This document shows, one piece after another, positions 44,145 to 52,460 of a stretch of 64,000 bases of DNA; position 1 is the first letter of the stretch; each line of letters starts with the position of its first letter. The stretch comes from Corynebacterium sp. ES2730-CONJ (GTDB lineage: Bacteria > Actinomycetota > Actinomycetes > Mycobacteriales > Mycobacteriaceae), in assembly GCF_024834055.1 (NCBI RefSeq), contig NZ_JANUXZ010000003.1, positions 186,001-250,000 of the forward strand, given 5' to 3'. A model generated the notes under the pieces. The model was not told the DNA's origin. It was given only the letters and a program-made list of their open reading frames with translations, and ran no database searches. Made by a program: the position numbers and the translations under genes.

Positions 44145-45362
44145 GTGGCTGAGGAGCCGACCACGAAAATACCTGGATCGATTAAAACTCTCGTTGCGGC
44201 TGCGTTTATTATCGCACTAGGTTTTGGTTTTATATCCCCGATCCTGCCGCAGTACATCACCAGCTTCAATGTCGGTACCGCCGCGGCTGGATTCGTCATC
44301 TCTGTATTTGCTATCAGCCGCCTCATTTTCGCTCCCTTTGCCGGCAGACTCGTTGATGCTCTTGGATCGCGCACCATCTATATTTCAGGGCTTCTCAGTG
44401 TTGCCGTGACTACTACCTTGGTAGGGGTTGCTCAAGAGTATTGGCATATTGTTGCGCTGCGTGGTCTCGCGGGTTTTGGCTCTACTATGTTCACAGTCTC
44501 CGCAATGGGTCTGGTGGTTAAACTGTCGCCTCCTGAAATTCGCGGGCGCTGTTCGGGCGCTTATGCCTCAGGCTTCCTCTTTGGTTCGATCCTGGGCCCA
44601 CTAGCTGGCTCCGCCCTCTCTTTCCTCGGAATGCGCTGGCCTTTTGTCATTTATGGAGTATTTCTATCGCTAGCCTCATTGATTGTTTACCTGCGGCTAC
44701 CTAAAAATATTGGTGAGGCCACCCCTACGAGCGAATCAAAACCAGCTTTCAGCCCCAAAGAAGCTGTGCGACTGAATACTTACCGGGCGGCCCTTATCGC
44801 CTCCTTCGCTAACGGGTGGGCCAATTTTGGAGTGCGCATCGCCATCGTTCCGCTTTTTGCTGCCACCGTATTCCACCAAGGCCCAGCTTTTGCTGGGGTC
44901 ATCTTGGCGGCCTATGCGGTCGGGAATGCCCTCGCTCTGCAGTTCTCGGGGCGTCTAGCTGACCGCCACGGTCGTAAGCCGCTAATCATTGTAGGTTTAT
45001 TCGTTTCCGCCACATTCACTGCGACATTCGGACTAACCGAAGATATCTACCACCTCATCGCGCTCTCGGTCCTAGCTGGTGTGGGTTCCGGTCTCTACAA
45101 CCCGCCGATGCAGGCGAGCTTGGCCGATCTGATCGGCAACGACCGTGCAGGGGGCAAAGTTCTCGCTTCCTACCAAATGAGCTCTGATTTTGGTGCCATT
45201 CTAGGCCCAATTTTGATCGGTGCAGTGGTGGAGATATATGGCTACGAGATCGGTTTCTTGGCAACTAGCGCGGTGCTTTTCTTTGCCGCTATCAGATGGG
45301 TTTTCGCGCGGGAAACCCTAGCAATTAAGGCTACAGTGGAAAATCTCGAGCCTCGAGAGTAG
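44145..45362 (+). CDS. MFS transporter (DHA1-type drug:H+ antiporter)
   Basis: This 405-residue, 12-helix protein carries an N-half motif A-like loop (GRLVDALGSRTIYISG) and a C-half copy (GRLADRHGRKPLIIVG), both typical of DHA1 exporters. A proline/glycine-rich helix 5 follows (GSILGPLAGSALSF). It is likely a drug or metabolite exporter. The GTG start has an AAGGAG about 10 bases upstream. It follows the ECF ATPase by 49 bp and may be co-transcribed. Confidence 0.82.
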   Translation: MAEEPTTKIPGSIKTLVAAAFIIALGFGFISPILPQYITSFNVGTAAAGFVISVFAISRLIFAPFAGRLVDALGSRTIYISGLLSVAVTTTLVGVAQEYWHIVALRGLAGFGSTMFTVSAMGLVVKLSPPEIRGRCSGAYASGFLFGSILGPLAGSALSFLGMRWPFVIYGVFLSLASLIVYLRLPKNIGEATPTSESKPAFSPKEAVRLNTYRAALIASFANGWANFGVRIAIVPLFAATVFHQGPAFAGVILAAYAVGNALALQFSGRLADRHGRKPLIIVGLFVSATFTATFGLTEDIYHLIALSVLAGVGSGLYNPPMQASLADLIGNDRAGGKVLASYQMSSDFGAILGPILIGAVVEIYGYEIGFLATSAVLFFAAIRWVFARETLAIKATVENLEPRE

Positions 45363-45564
45363 CTAAAAGAGACGAGTCTGAGAAGGACCTCTAGACGTTC
45401 TCTGATTCTATAGTAGGCTTTAGTACTCTTTGGCTTCTCCGAGTTGGGATGGAAAGGTCGTTAGTTCACCAGCTCAGATCACGCCCGTTAGACTGGTCCA
45501 GACCTCTAGGAGCTCTTGAGGTAAACCTGCTTGAAGCGATGGTGTGTAAGGAACGTAGAATTTT

Positions 45565-45966
45565 ATGAAGAAATTAATCCGGGTCGTCGGTGCCGCCATC
45601 GTGGCCGGTGAGAGGGTTCTAGCAGCACAGCGTGGAGTAGGGATCTCGCTTGAAGGGAAATGGGAATTTCCTGGTGGAAAAATCGAAGCAGGGGAAACTC
45701 CTGCTGCAGCTCTCGTCCGCGAGCTCAAGGAAGAATTGGACTGTTGTGTAGAGGTCGGGGATTTGGTTAATACCGCGACCTATGACTACGACTTCGGCTC
45801 GGTGGAACTGAGTATTTTTTTCTGCACACTGGTTGGTCGAGAACCTACCCCGAAGGAGCACGCCCAAATCCGCTGGGTTGAAATTAGCCAACTATATGAG
45901 CTTGATTGGGCGCCAGCAGATCTAGCCGCTGTCGATGCTCTTGTGGGGCGCACTGATGAATCTTGA
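45565..45966 (+). CDS. Nudix hydrolase (MutT-like)
   Basis: This 133-residue protein has the complete Nudix box GGKIEAGETPAAALVRELKEEL, with the Glu pair for metal binding, following WEFPGG. The pattern VVGAAIVAGERVLAAQRG is typical of 8-oxo-dGTP diphosphatase MutT and CTP pyrophosphatase types. It likely cleans the nucleotide pool. ATG at 45565 has AAGGAACG 12 bases upstream. It is isolated from its neighbours. Confidence 0.88.
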   Translation: MKKLIRVVGAAIVAGERVLAAQRGVGISLEGKWEFPGGKIEAGETPAAALVRELKEELDCCVEVGDLVNTATYDYDFGSVELSIFFCTLVGREPTPKEHAQIRWVEISQLYELDWAPADLAAVDALVGRTDES

Positions 45967-45999
45967 GGCTAAATATAATGTCGACCAGTTGATGTCTAG

Positions 46000-46894
46000 A
46001 TGCGCGGGGAAAGTGTGCCCTTCGGTTTTGTTGATTCCGATACTCAATCCGGTAGTCGCTTAAGCCCAACACAGATTTCGGATCAGCCGGCTAACACCAT
46101 GCTCAGAGCGTTGAGCGAAGAACCAGTGGTGCAGTGTGCTCAAGGTTTTCCGTGGCGTCTATTAGCTCTCACGCTTTAGAGTTGTTGAAGGACGACCTCT
46201 TAGGCTTCCAAGGGCCTTTTAGTCTTATTAGGTCAAGGTATGACGGTTTTGACGGGCTGGATATATTCCGCGAGTTGCTACGAATTCCCAATATTGATGT
46301 ATGTGTCTACCATGGCAGCGGTCTTCTTTCGAAGGGCTATCTCTTTGAGCACCGGAAGTATCGCAGCGTAATCATCGGTAGCTCGAATCTTAGCCGGAGT
46401 GCTCTCCTGGAAAACGAGGAGTGGAAGCCTAAAGTATCTGCTTCTCCCGGAGGAGGAATCACCGCATTAAACAGTGCGACGATCAATCGACCACTTGATA
46501 CTCGCAACGGCGGACTCTTGACTGAAGAATGGATCGCCGATTACGAACGCACGGGTCTTTAGAGCCCCCTAGATCAAGTGCCCAGAAAATGCCCAACCCG
46601 GGATTATCGCGAATGCCATGCATTGAGGGCTGATATCTATGACTACGTTGGCCTGTATATTTTCGTTAGACAAGATGATTCCGAAGGATGAGGTTTTCCG
46701 TCTGGGAGAATCAAGTGTTCGCCACGCCACGAATGGATCGTACTGAGACGATTCCGAGCAAGGATCATACTTACGTAAAGAGATGGTTCTCGATTTCAAG
46801 AGCTTCGTTAAAGCGACAACCTCCGATCACCTGGAAGCATAGCGATGTTAAGGCGCTCGAAGCCGCTTTAGATGGGGGATCAATTTTAGGGTAG
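46000..46894 (+). pseudogene. Decayed PLD-domain (DUF3427-type) helicase gene
   Basis: Several frames carry one broken gene. Frame 46000-46179 begins MRGESVPFGFVDSDTQ and reads like the N-terminus of PLD/DUF3427 helicases (SVPFGFV..., NTMLRALSEEP). At about 46135-46150 the frame shifts to the one ending at 46562, which carries SVASISSHALELLKDDLLGF and a PLD-like site (SKGYLFEHRKYRSVIIGSSNLSRSAL); the usual His of HxK is missing (LLSKGY). The helicase motor is absent. A stop-broken tail follows: VGLYIFVRQDDSEG to a stop, then another frame KDEVFRLGESS. A TATAAT box at 45974-45979 may be the old promoter. The tail assignment is less sure than the N-terminus. Confidence 0.65.
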
Positions 46895-46920
46895 TGAGGT
46901 AACACTCTTGATGGTGCATG

Positions 46921-46926
46921 TATAAA
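46921..46926 (+). promoter_or_regulatory. Possible -10 box TATAAA of deaD
   Basis: TATAAA lies about 107 bp before the deaD ATG, which would give a long 5' leader, a usual feature of cold-regulated helicase mRNAs. No clear -35 box. Confidence 0.3.
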
Positions 46927-47033
46927 TAGCAGCATTAATTAATCAGGCGCTTGCCCTATCTTTTCGGTGGGTGGCATCCCTTGATTCGGCGATTAACCCC
47001 AAAGCCTCGTCATGCCGTATCGTAGATTGGGCA

Positions 47034-49127
47034 ATGAGTATTACCGATGACGCTACCAGCGGCGCGATTGAGCTGGATGAGAATAATAATGTGTCGGAAT
47101 CTCAGGAAAATACGCAGGCAACCACTGAGCCAGTTACCCTTGATGAGGTACTAGGTTCAGATGACGCCCGGGACGCGGACACTTCTGAGGACACCGGCTC
47201 TACTGTAGAAGTAGACAACGAAGTAGATGACCAGAGTGACTCAGAAGGTGAATCCAGTAATGAAAATACTGGACCTAATTTCGCCGAATTGGGTCTGCCC
47301 GAGTTCGTACTGAAGGCAGTATCAAAGGTCGGCTACGAATCTCCATCGCCTATCCAATCAGCGACAATTCCAGTCCTGCTCGAAGGCCATGATGTTCTAG
47401 GCCTAGCTCAGACTGGTACAGGTAAGACTGCAGCGTTCGCGTTGCCCATCTTATCCAAAATTGATCCTGATGTACGCCACCCCCAAGCGCTCGTTTTGGC
47501 ACCGACGCGTGAATTGGCCTTGCAGGTAGCTGATGCGTTTCAGTCCTTCGCGGATCACTTAGGTAAAAGGATTTCCGTACTTCCGATCTACGGCGGCCAG
47601 TCCTATGGCATTCAGCTCTCGGGATTGCGCCGTGGCGCCCAAATTGTGGTTGGCACACCAGGTCGTGTGATCGACCACTTGCAGCGCGGATCTCTCGATA
47701 TCTCAGCACTACGCTTCCTCGTCCTTGATGAGGCTGATGAGATGCTGAATATGGGCTTCCAGGAAGATGTTGAGCGCATCCTGGCCGATACCCCAGAGGT
47801 TAAGCAGGTTGCTCTCTTCTCCGCGACGATGCCTAATAGTATTCGCCGTATCTCTAGGGACTATATGAATGAGCCCCGCGAGATCCAGGTGAAGTCTGAA
47901 ACCCGCACCGCCACTAATATTACTCAGCGATTCCTTAATGTGGCTCATCGCAATAAACTCGATGCGTTAACCCGTATCTTGGAAGTCACTGAGTTTGAAG
48001 CCATGATCATGTTCGTGCGTACCAAGCACGAAACTGAGGAGCTCGCTGAAAAGCTGCGTGCCCGTGGTTTCTCTGCAGCTGCTATTAACGGCGATATTGC
48101 CCAAGCCCAGCGTGAGCGCACCGTGGACCAGCTCAAGGACGGCCGTCTTGATATCCTCGTGGCCACCGATGTTGCGGCCCGCGGTTTGGACGTGGAGCGC
48201 ATTTCTCACGTGCTGAACTTCGATATCCCCTCCGATACTGAGTCGTATGTGCACCGGATTGGTCGTACGGGCCGTGCCGGGCGTACGGGCGAAGCAATTC
48301 TCTTTGTCACCCCTCGTGAGCGCCGATTCCTCCGCAATATTGAGCGTGCTACTAATGCGCCTTTGCATGAGATGGATCTGCCGACCGCTGAAGAAGTTAA
48401 TGATTCTCGCCGTGCCAAATTTGCCGATTCGATCACGGAGTCCTTGGAAGATCCTCAGGTTGCCGAGTTCCGCAGTTTGGTGAAAGCGTACTCGGAACAG
48501 CATGATGTTCCGTTGGAGGATGTGGCAGCCGCCCTAGCAACTCAAACTCGTGCGGGTACTGAGTTCTTGATGAAGGACGAGCCGTTCGAGCGTCGTCGTG
48601 ATCGTGATGATCGCGGTGGTCGTGACCGTGGTGGGCGCTTCGGCGATGAGCGACGCGGAGGTCGTGACCGGGGCGATCGTGGTGGTTCCCGCTTCGAGCG
48701 CTCGGGCCAAGATATGGCTGTCTACCGCCTAGCAGTGGGTAAACGTCAGCATGTGCGCCCTGGTGCTATCGTCGGCGCGCTGGCCAATGAAGGTGGTCTC
48801 TCCAATAAAGATTTCGGCCGCATTACTATCGCCGCAGACCACACGTTAGTGGAGTTGCCGCGTGACTTGCCAAACTCTGTATTGGATAACTTGCGCGACA
48901 CCCGTATCTCGGGGCAGTTGATTCAGATTGAGCGCGATCATTCCGGTGCCTCCATGGATCGTCGTGGCTCGGGTCGCGGAGATCGCGGAGGATTCCGTGG
49001 TGATCGTGGTGGTTTCCGTGGTGAGCGCGGAGGACAGCGCGGTGGCCGAGACCGTGGTGATCGCGGTGGCCGTGGTTTCCGCGGTGGACGTGATCGCGAT
49101 GACCGTCGTGGCGGTTGGCGCGACTAA
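47034..49127 (+). CDS. deaD: DEAD-box RNA helicase DeaD/CsdA
   Basis: This 697-residue ATP-dependent RNA helicase has an acidic disordered N-terminus (about 1-80), then the two RecA-like domains: Q motif (FAELGLPEFVLKAVSKVGYESPSPIQ), AQTGTGKT, DEAD, SAT and HRIGRTGRAG. A DbpA/CsdA-like RNA-binding domain follows (MAVYRLAVGKRQHVRPGAIVGAL), then an Arg/Gly/Asp-rich RGG tail. It remodels RNA in ribosome assembly and cold adaptation. I take ATG 47034 (MSITDDATSG) as the start; TAGATT lies 5 bases before it, and an in-frame GTG at 46971 is the alternative. A strong terminator follows. Confidence 0.9.
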   Translation: MSITDDATSGAIELDENNNVSESQENTQATTEPVTLDEVLGSDDARDADTSEDTGSTVEVDNEVDDQSDSEGESSNENTGPNFAELGLPEFVLKAVSKVGYESPSPIQSATIPVLLEGHDVLGLAQTGTGKTAAFALPILSKIDPDVRHPQALVLAPTRELALQVADAFQSFADHLGKRISVLPIYGGQSYGIQLSGLRRGAQIVVGTPGRVIDHLQRGSLDISALRFLVLDEADEMLNMGFQEDVERILADTPEVKQVALFSATMPNSIRRISRDYMNEPREIQVKSETRTATNITQRFLNVAHRNKLDALTRILEVTEFEAMIMFVRTKHETEELAEKLRARGFSAAAINGDIAQAQRERTVDQLKDGRLDILVATDVAARGLDVERISHVLNFDIPSDTESYVHRIGRTGRAGRTGEAILFVTPRERRFLRNIERATNAPLHEMDLPTAEEVNDSRRAKFADSITESLEDPQVAEFRSLVKAYSEQHDVPLEDVAAALATQTRAGTEFLMKDEPFERRRDRDDRGGRDRGGRFGDERRGGRDRGDRGGSRFERSGQDMAVYRLAVGKRQHVRPGAIVGALANEGGLSNKDFGRITIAADHTLVELPRDLPNSVLDNLRDTRISGQLIQIERDHSGASMDRRGSGRGDRGGFRGDRGGFRGERGGQRGGRDRGDRGGRGFRGGRDRDDRRGGWRD

Positions 49128-49139
49128 TTCCATGATTGA

Positions 49140-49184
49140 CCCCCTCCATTTGATGGTTCGCCGTTAATGGAGGGGGATTTTTTT
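49140..49184 (+). terminator. Terminator of deaD
   Basis: An 11-bp stem (49140-49150 with 49166-49176) with a T-rich tail (ATTTTTTTA). It lies 12 bases after the stop. Confidence 0.9.
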
Positions 49185-49209
49185 ATGTGAATATAGCTCC
49201 ACTGAGAAA

Positions 49210-49245
49210 AAATGCCCTCTAGATTATTTAATCCAGAGGGCATTT
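49210..49245 (-). terminator. Terminator of the minus-strand membrane protein gene
   Basis: A perfect 11-bp stem (49210-49220 with 49235-49245) with an A run on its plus-strand left, read as a T run on the minus strand. Confidence 0.8.
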
Positions 49246-49257
49246 CTCAACTAGGTT

Positions 49258-49749
49258 TTAAGCGAAGATGCTCGTGATAGAAGACCACATCATAAGAATG
49301 AAGACAATCACCCACAGCGCCGCGAAAATACCGCCAAACATTGACAGTTGGCTTTTCGCGCGATTCCAATCGGCAACAGAAAAAGTTTTCGTCGATTGTT
49401 CATCAGCTGGCAGGAGATTAAGGGCGCCTAGCATATTTTTCTGGCGCGGAATGATGAGGAAGAGAAGGAGAGCCCAAGCAATAACAGAGAGGGCAATGGA
49501 TGCATGGTAACGGCCTTCACTCCAATAGTCGCCGGTAAACATCAGCGCAAAGCCGAGAAGCGGAACGAGAAGCGAGAGTATCGCATAGGTTTGAGTGGTC
49601 TTGTGAAGAACCTTAGCGGCTCCGGCGGCCTGCAGATCGCCGTCTTTGGCTTTGAATGCTTGGGTATGGAAGCTTGATACCGCCACGGTAATGGGACCAA
49701 GGAAGAGAACCGCTGTGAGGATATGGAGGAGTTCCAGAAGAGAATTCAT
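49258..49749 (-). CDS. Four-helix membrane protein (DUF2269-like)
   Basis: This 163-residue protein has four membrane helices: residues 3-24, 54-72, 82-100 and 134-156. The start ELLHILTAVLFLGPITVAVSSF resembles DUF2269 or copper/haem-type integral membrane proteins, with a His in helix 1. AAAGGA precedes the ATG by 8 bases. Function unknown. Confidence 0.75.
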   Translation of the reverse strand: MNSLLELLHILTAVLFLGPITVAVSSFHTQAFKAKDGDLQAAGAAKVLHKTTQTYAILSLLVPLLGFALMFTGDYWSEGRYHASIALSVIAWALLLFLIIPRQKNMLGALNLLPADEQSTKTFSVADWNRAKSQLSMFGGIFAALWVIVFILMMWSSITSIFA

Positions 49750-49801
49750 GGTAGAGTCCTTTCACTTTCTTAGAATACTTAAAAAGATACGGAAGACTAC
49801 C

Positions 49802-50482
49802 CTACTCGAACAGGCACTGTCGACGCATAATTGACACGTCCCTTTTTGTCAGGGCAAGGTCGTATTTCACCGCAATGCGTGCGAGACGCGTGACATACCA
49901 ACAGCGTCGGTGGATATTGCTTGGAAGATATCGGGAGGGCAGAAGATCTGATTTTCTTTGATTCTCTTCTTGCGATACCGCCACTAGATTGTCTGGATCA
50001 TTGGCGAAGGCGCGCCGTTGGGACGTCTCCCATCGAAAGGCCCCCATATCCCATGCCGCACGTAGCGGAAAGATATGATCCACCTCGATGGCACGACCTG
50101 AACCATCTGCTGCGGTAGAAAGCGTCGCTGTTGAATAGGGATCGGGGCCAGTAAGGGGCACGGTTGCAGGAGCCGTGGGACAAAAGCTACCGCTTTCACG
50201 GGGTATGTCTGAGGGAGACTTCAATAGTTGGCTATAGATGATCTCCTCGCGGATAGAACACGGGTGTCCGGGGATCGTAGCCCAACCTGATCCAAACTCC
50301 TCCCGAGAATAACCAAGTATATGGGTGCGGCGGGAGACCACCCGAATTGAATCGAAGTCAAAATGACTACGCTGCGGATTTGGGAAGTATTCCCCAAGCA
50401 ACATCAGGGTCACAAGCGTGAGAATCAAGGGAATAACAGGGATGCGATACTCATCCAGAGTAGTACTGCGAAATGGACGCAT
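49802..50482 (-). CDS. Exported/membrane-anchored HNH nuclease (DUF1524 type)
   Basis: This 226-residue protein has an N-terminal membrane or signal segment (residues 14-30) and a C-terminal HNH/DUF1524 domain: AIEVDHIFPLRAAWDMGA, then NDPDNLVAVSQEENQRKSD, the His-Asn-like metal site with the DH and N-x2-L motif. Such small exported nucleases degrade extracellular DNA or serve in DNA uptake; in actinobacteria they occur widely with lipobox or membrane anchors. There is no lipobox Cys. Role inferred. Confidence 0.78.
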   Translation of the reverse strand: MRPFRSTTLDEYRIPVIPLILTLVTLMLLGEYFPNPQRSHFDFDSIRVVSRRTHILGYSREEFGSGWATIPGHPCSIREEIIYSQLLKSPSDIPRESGSFCPTAPATVPLTGPDPYSTATLSTAADGSGRAIEVDHIFPLRAAWDMGAFRWETSQRRAFANDPDNLVAVSQEENQRKSDLLPSRYLPSNIHRRCWYVTRLARIAVKYDLALTKRDVSIMRRQCLFE

Positions 50483-50530
50483 ACGACCTACGACTAAGCA
50501 GGGGGTCCATTTGGTTCCTCAAGATGCGCA

Positions 50531-50573
50531 AAACCCCTTCTCCTTGCCAAGAAAAAGCAACGAGGAGGGGTTT
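50531..50573 (-). terminator. Terminator of putP
   Basis: A hairpin of about 17 bp with two mismatches (50531-50547 with 50557-50573), with A-rich plus strand at the left end. It follows the putP stop by about 40 bases. Confidence 0.62.
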
Positions 50574-50609
50574 GGTGAAGTTTTAAACCGAAGTCTTAAA
50601 CCCGGGAAT

Positions 50610-52124
50610 TTAATCTCTAGCCCGAGCGGTTGCGGTCATAAACTGTTGAGTGACTGTGTCCTGTGGGGGAGCGGTGATCAGCGATACCACCACGGTGACG
50701 ACAAAGGAGCTGATAACACCGGGCACCATCTCGTATAAGAATTCGCCAAGGCTCGTCGATCCCCAGATGAAAACCACGATGGCACCAGTTATCATCCCAG
50801 CTAGTGCGCCCTGGGTATTTAGCCGCTTCCAGTAGAGGCTCAAAAGCACCAGTGGTCCGAAGGCCGAGCCAAAGCCCGCCCACGCGAAGCCAACTAATCC
50901 CAAGATGGAATCAGATGGATTTACCGATAGAATGCCAGCAACTACAGCTACCGCAACCACCGCTGTGCGGGAAAGATTGATGAGTACCTGCTGACGTGGT
51001 TTCTTCTTTACCACAATAAGGTAAAGATCCTCTATGAGTGAGGTGGAGGAGACTAAAAGCTGGGAAGAAATAGTGGACATGATAGCTGCTAGTACCGCAG
51101 TCAAGATGAGACCAGCGATCAGGGGATGGAAAAGAATTCGTCCCATATCTAGGAAGATGGTTTCAAAGGCCTGGCGGTCCACAATCGAGATATTTGGGTT
51201 TTGACCGAAGAAGGCGGTACCGATAATCGCCACAAAGGTGGCGCCAGCAATGGTCAAAATCATCCAGCCAATACCAATAGCGCGGCCACGCTTGGCGTCG
51301 GATGGACTGCGTAGAGCCATAAATCGCACGATGATATGCGGCTGACCGAAGTAACCTAAGCCCCAAGCCATATTTCCGATAATCGCTGCGAAGGAAACTC
51401 CGGACACCATTGAGAAGTAGGTGGGATTACCCACCCCAGAGGTATACGGTCCGTAATCGTTATGGGCGGCCCATGTCCATATAGAGCTGGGGTCGTCGAG
51501 ATAAAACAGCGCCATGACAGGAACGATGATAAGGGCACAGAACATGATCGTGCCCTGAACGGCATCCGTATAAGAGACCGCCAAAAAGCCCCCGACGAAT
51601 GTGTATACCACTGTAATAAAGGCAACGATCAACATGCCGTCCAGATAGTTGCCGCCGAAGGTTGACTCGAAATAGCGTCCGCCTGCCACCATGCCGGAGG
51701 AAACATAAAAGGTAAAGAAGACCACAATAATGAGGGCGGAAACTACCCGGAGCAGGCGGGAGGAATCTGAGAGTCGATTTTCAAAGAAGGAGGGGATAGT
51801 GACCGAGTCGGAGGCGACCTCTGAGTAGGCGCGCAGTCTCGGGGCTACCCACTTCCAATTGGCCCATGCGCCAGCAATCAAGCCAACGGCAATCCACAAT
51901 TCGCTGATACCGCTGACAAAGAGTGCACCAGGAAGGCCCATGAGAAGCCAGCCAGACATGTCGGAGGCACCGGCGGACATCGCCGCAACAAAAGGATTGA
52001 GGCCTCGTCCGGCGAGAACGTAATCGTCGTAGGCGTCAGTTTGGCGGTAGCTCCAGTAGCCAATGCCAAGCATTGAGCTCATATAGATAATGATGGCGAG
52101 GATATACCAGGTTTGATCTGACAT
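50610..52124 (-). CDS. putP: Sodium/proline symporter PutP
   Basis: This 504-residue sodium:solute symporter (SSS family) has about 13 membrane helices. LAGRGLNPFVAAMSAGASDMSGWLLMGLPG near the N-terminus carries the Na+-binding residues of PutP, and ALIVSTISSQLLVSSTSL fits the second Na+-binding helix. It imports proline for growth and osmoprotection. A near-perfect AAAGGAGGTG ribosome site lies 8 bases before the ATG. In C. glutamicum putP also precedes the SNF2/SWIM genes, as I recall. Confidence 0.9.
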   Translation of the reverse strand: MSDQTWYILAIIIYMSSMLGIGYWSYRQTDAYDDYVLAGRGLNPFVAAMSAGASDMSGWLLMGLPGALFVSGISELWIAVGLIAGAWANWKWVAPRLRAYSEVASDSVTIPSFFENRLSDSSRLLRVVSALIIVVFFTFYVSSGMVAGGRYFESTFGGNYLDGMLIVAFITVVYTFVGGFLAVSYTDAVQGTIMFCALIIVPVMALFYLDDPSSIWTWAAHNDYGPYTSGVGNPTYFSMVSGVSFAAIIGNMAWGLGYFGQPHIIVRFMALRSPSDAKRGRAIGIGWMILTIAGATFVAIIGTAFFGQNPNISIVDRQAFETIFLDMGRILFHPLIAGLILTAVLAAIMSTISSQLLVSSTSLIEDLYLIVVKKKPRQQVLINLSRTAVVAVAVVAGILSVNPSDSILGLVGFAWAGFGSAFGPLVLLSLYWKRLNTQGALAGMITGAIVVFIWGSTSLGEFLYEMVPGVISSFVVTVVVSLITAPPQDTVTQQFMTATARARD

Positions 52125-52460
52125 AGGGCCGCCACCTCCTTTGATAGTTCAGTGACAAAAAGAAAAGAGATGAAAATATTTCTTCCCCTAACACTGTTCG
52201 AGCCTCTTGCTTGCGATTAGGGGTGGGAATTTTTCATCACGGGAAGGGATCTTACACGCCTAGTAGTTAATAGCAGGACTTTATCGAACAGAGCTGCACA
52301 ATCAGGAGAGAGTGAAATATACCGAGCTGTGGGCATTCCTCGTGGTAGCGGGAGAGTGCAATCTATAGGGATTCGCAAGATGAAAGCGAGGGTATATTCT
52401 TATACAGATCGGCTTCTTTTTCTTCTGGCACTCGATTTTCCTTTGGGTGGAACGGTTTAT
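52125..52460. other. Divergent intergenic region between putP and SNF2 helicase
   Basis: This 336-bp region holds the putP ribosome site and probably both promoters. CCCCTAA (52185-52191) and TTAGGGG (52217-52223) form an inverted repeat of 7 bp with a 25-base spacer. An in-frame extension of the SNF2 gene (from 52329) overlaps the region but looks non-coding. I see no other gene. Confidence 0.4.

Noticed and set aside
48826..49149. Histidine-rich open frame on the minus strand within deaD
   Set aside because: It is the mirror of the RGG-rich tail of DeaD: the codons for Arg, Gly and Asp read as His and others on the opposite strand. No start context or domain supports it.
52185..52223. CCCCTAA/TTAGGGG inverted repeat as a clear operator
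   Set aside because: The arms are only 7 bp, spaced by 25 bases, with no known match; it is noted within the intergenic entry only.
52329..52460. N-terminal extension of the SNF2 helicase
   Set aside because: The residues look random and hydrophobic; family N-termini begin near the ATG at 52461.
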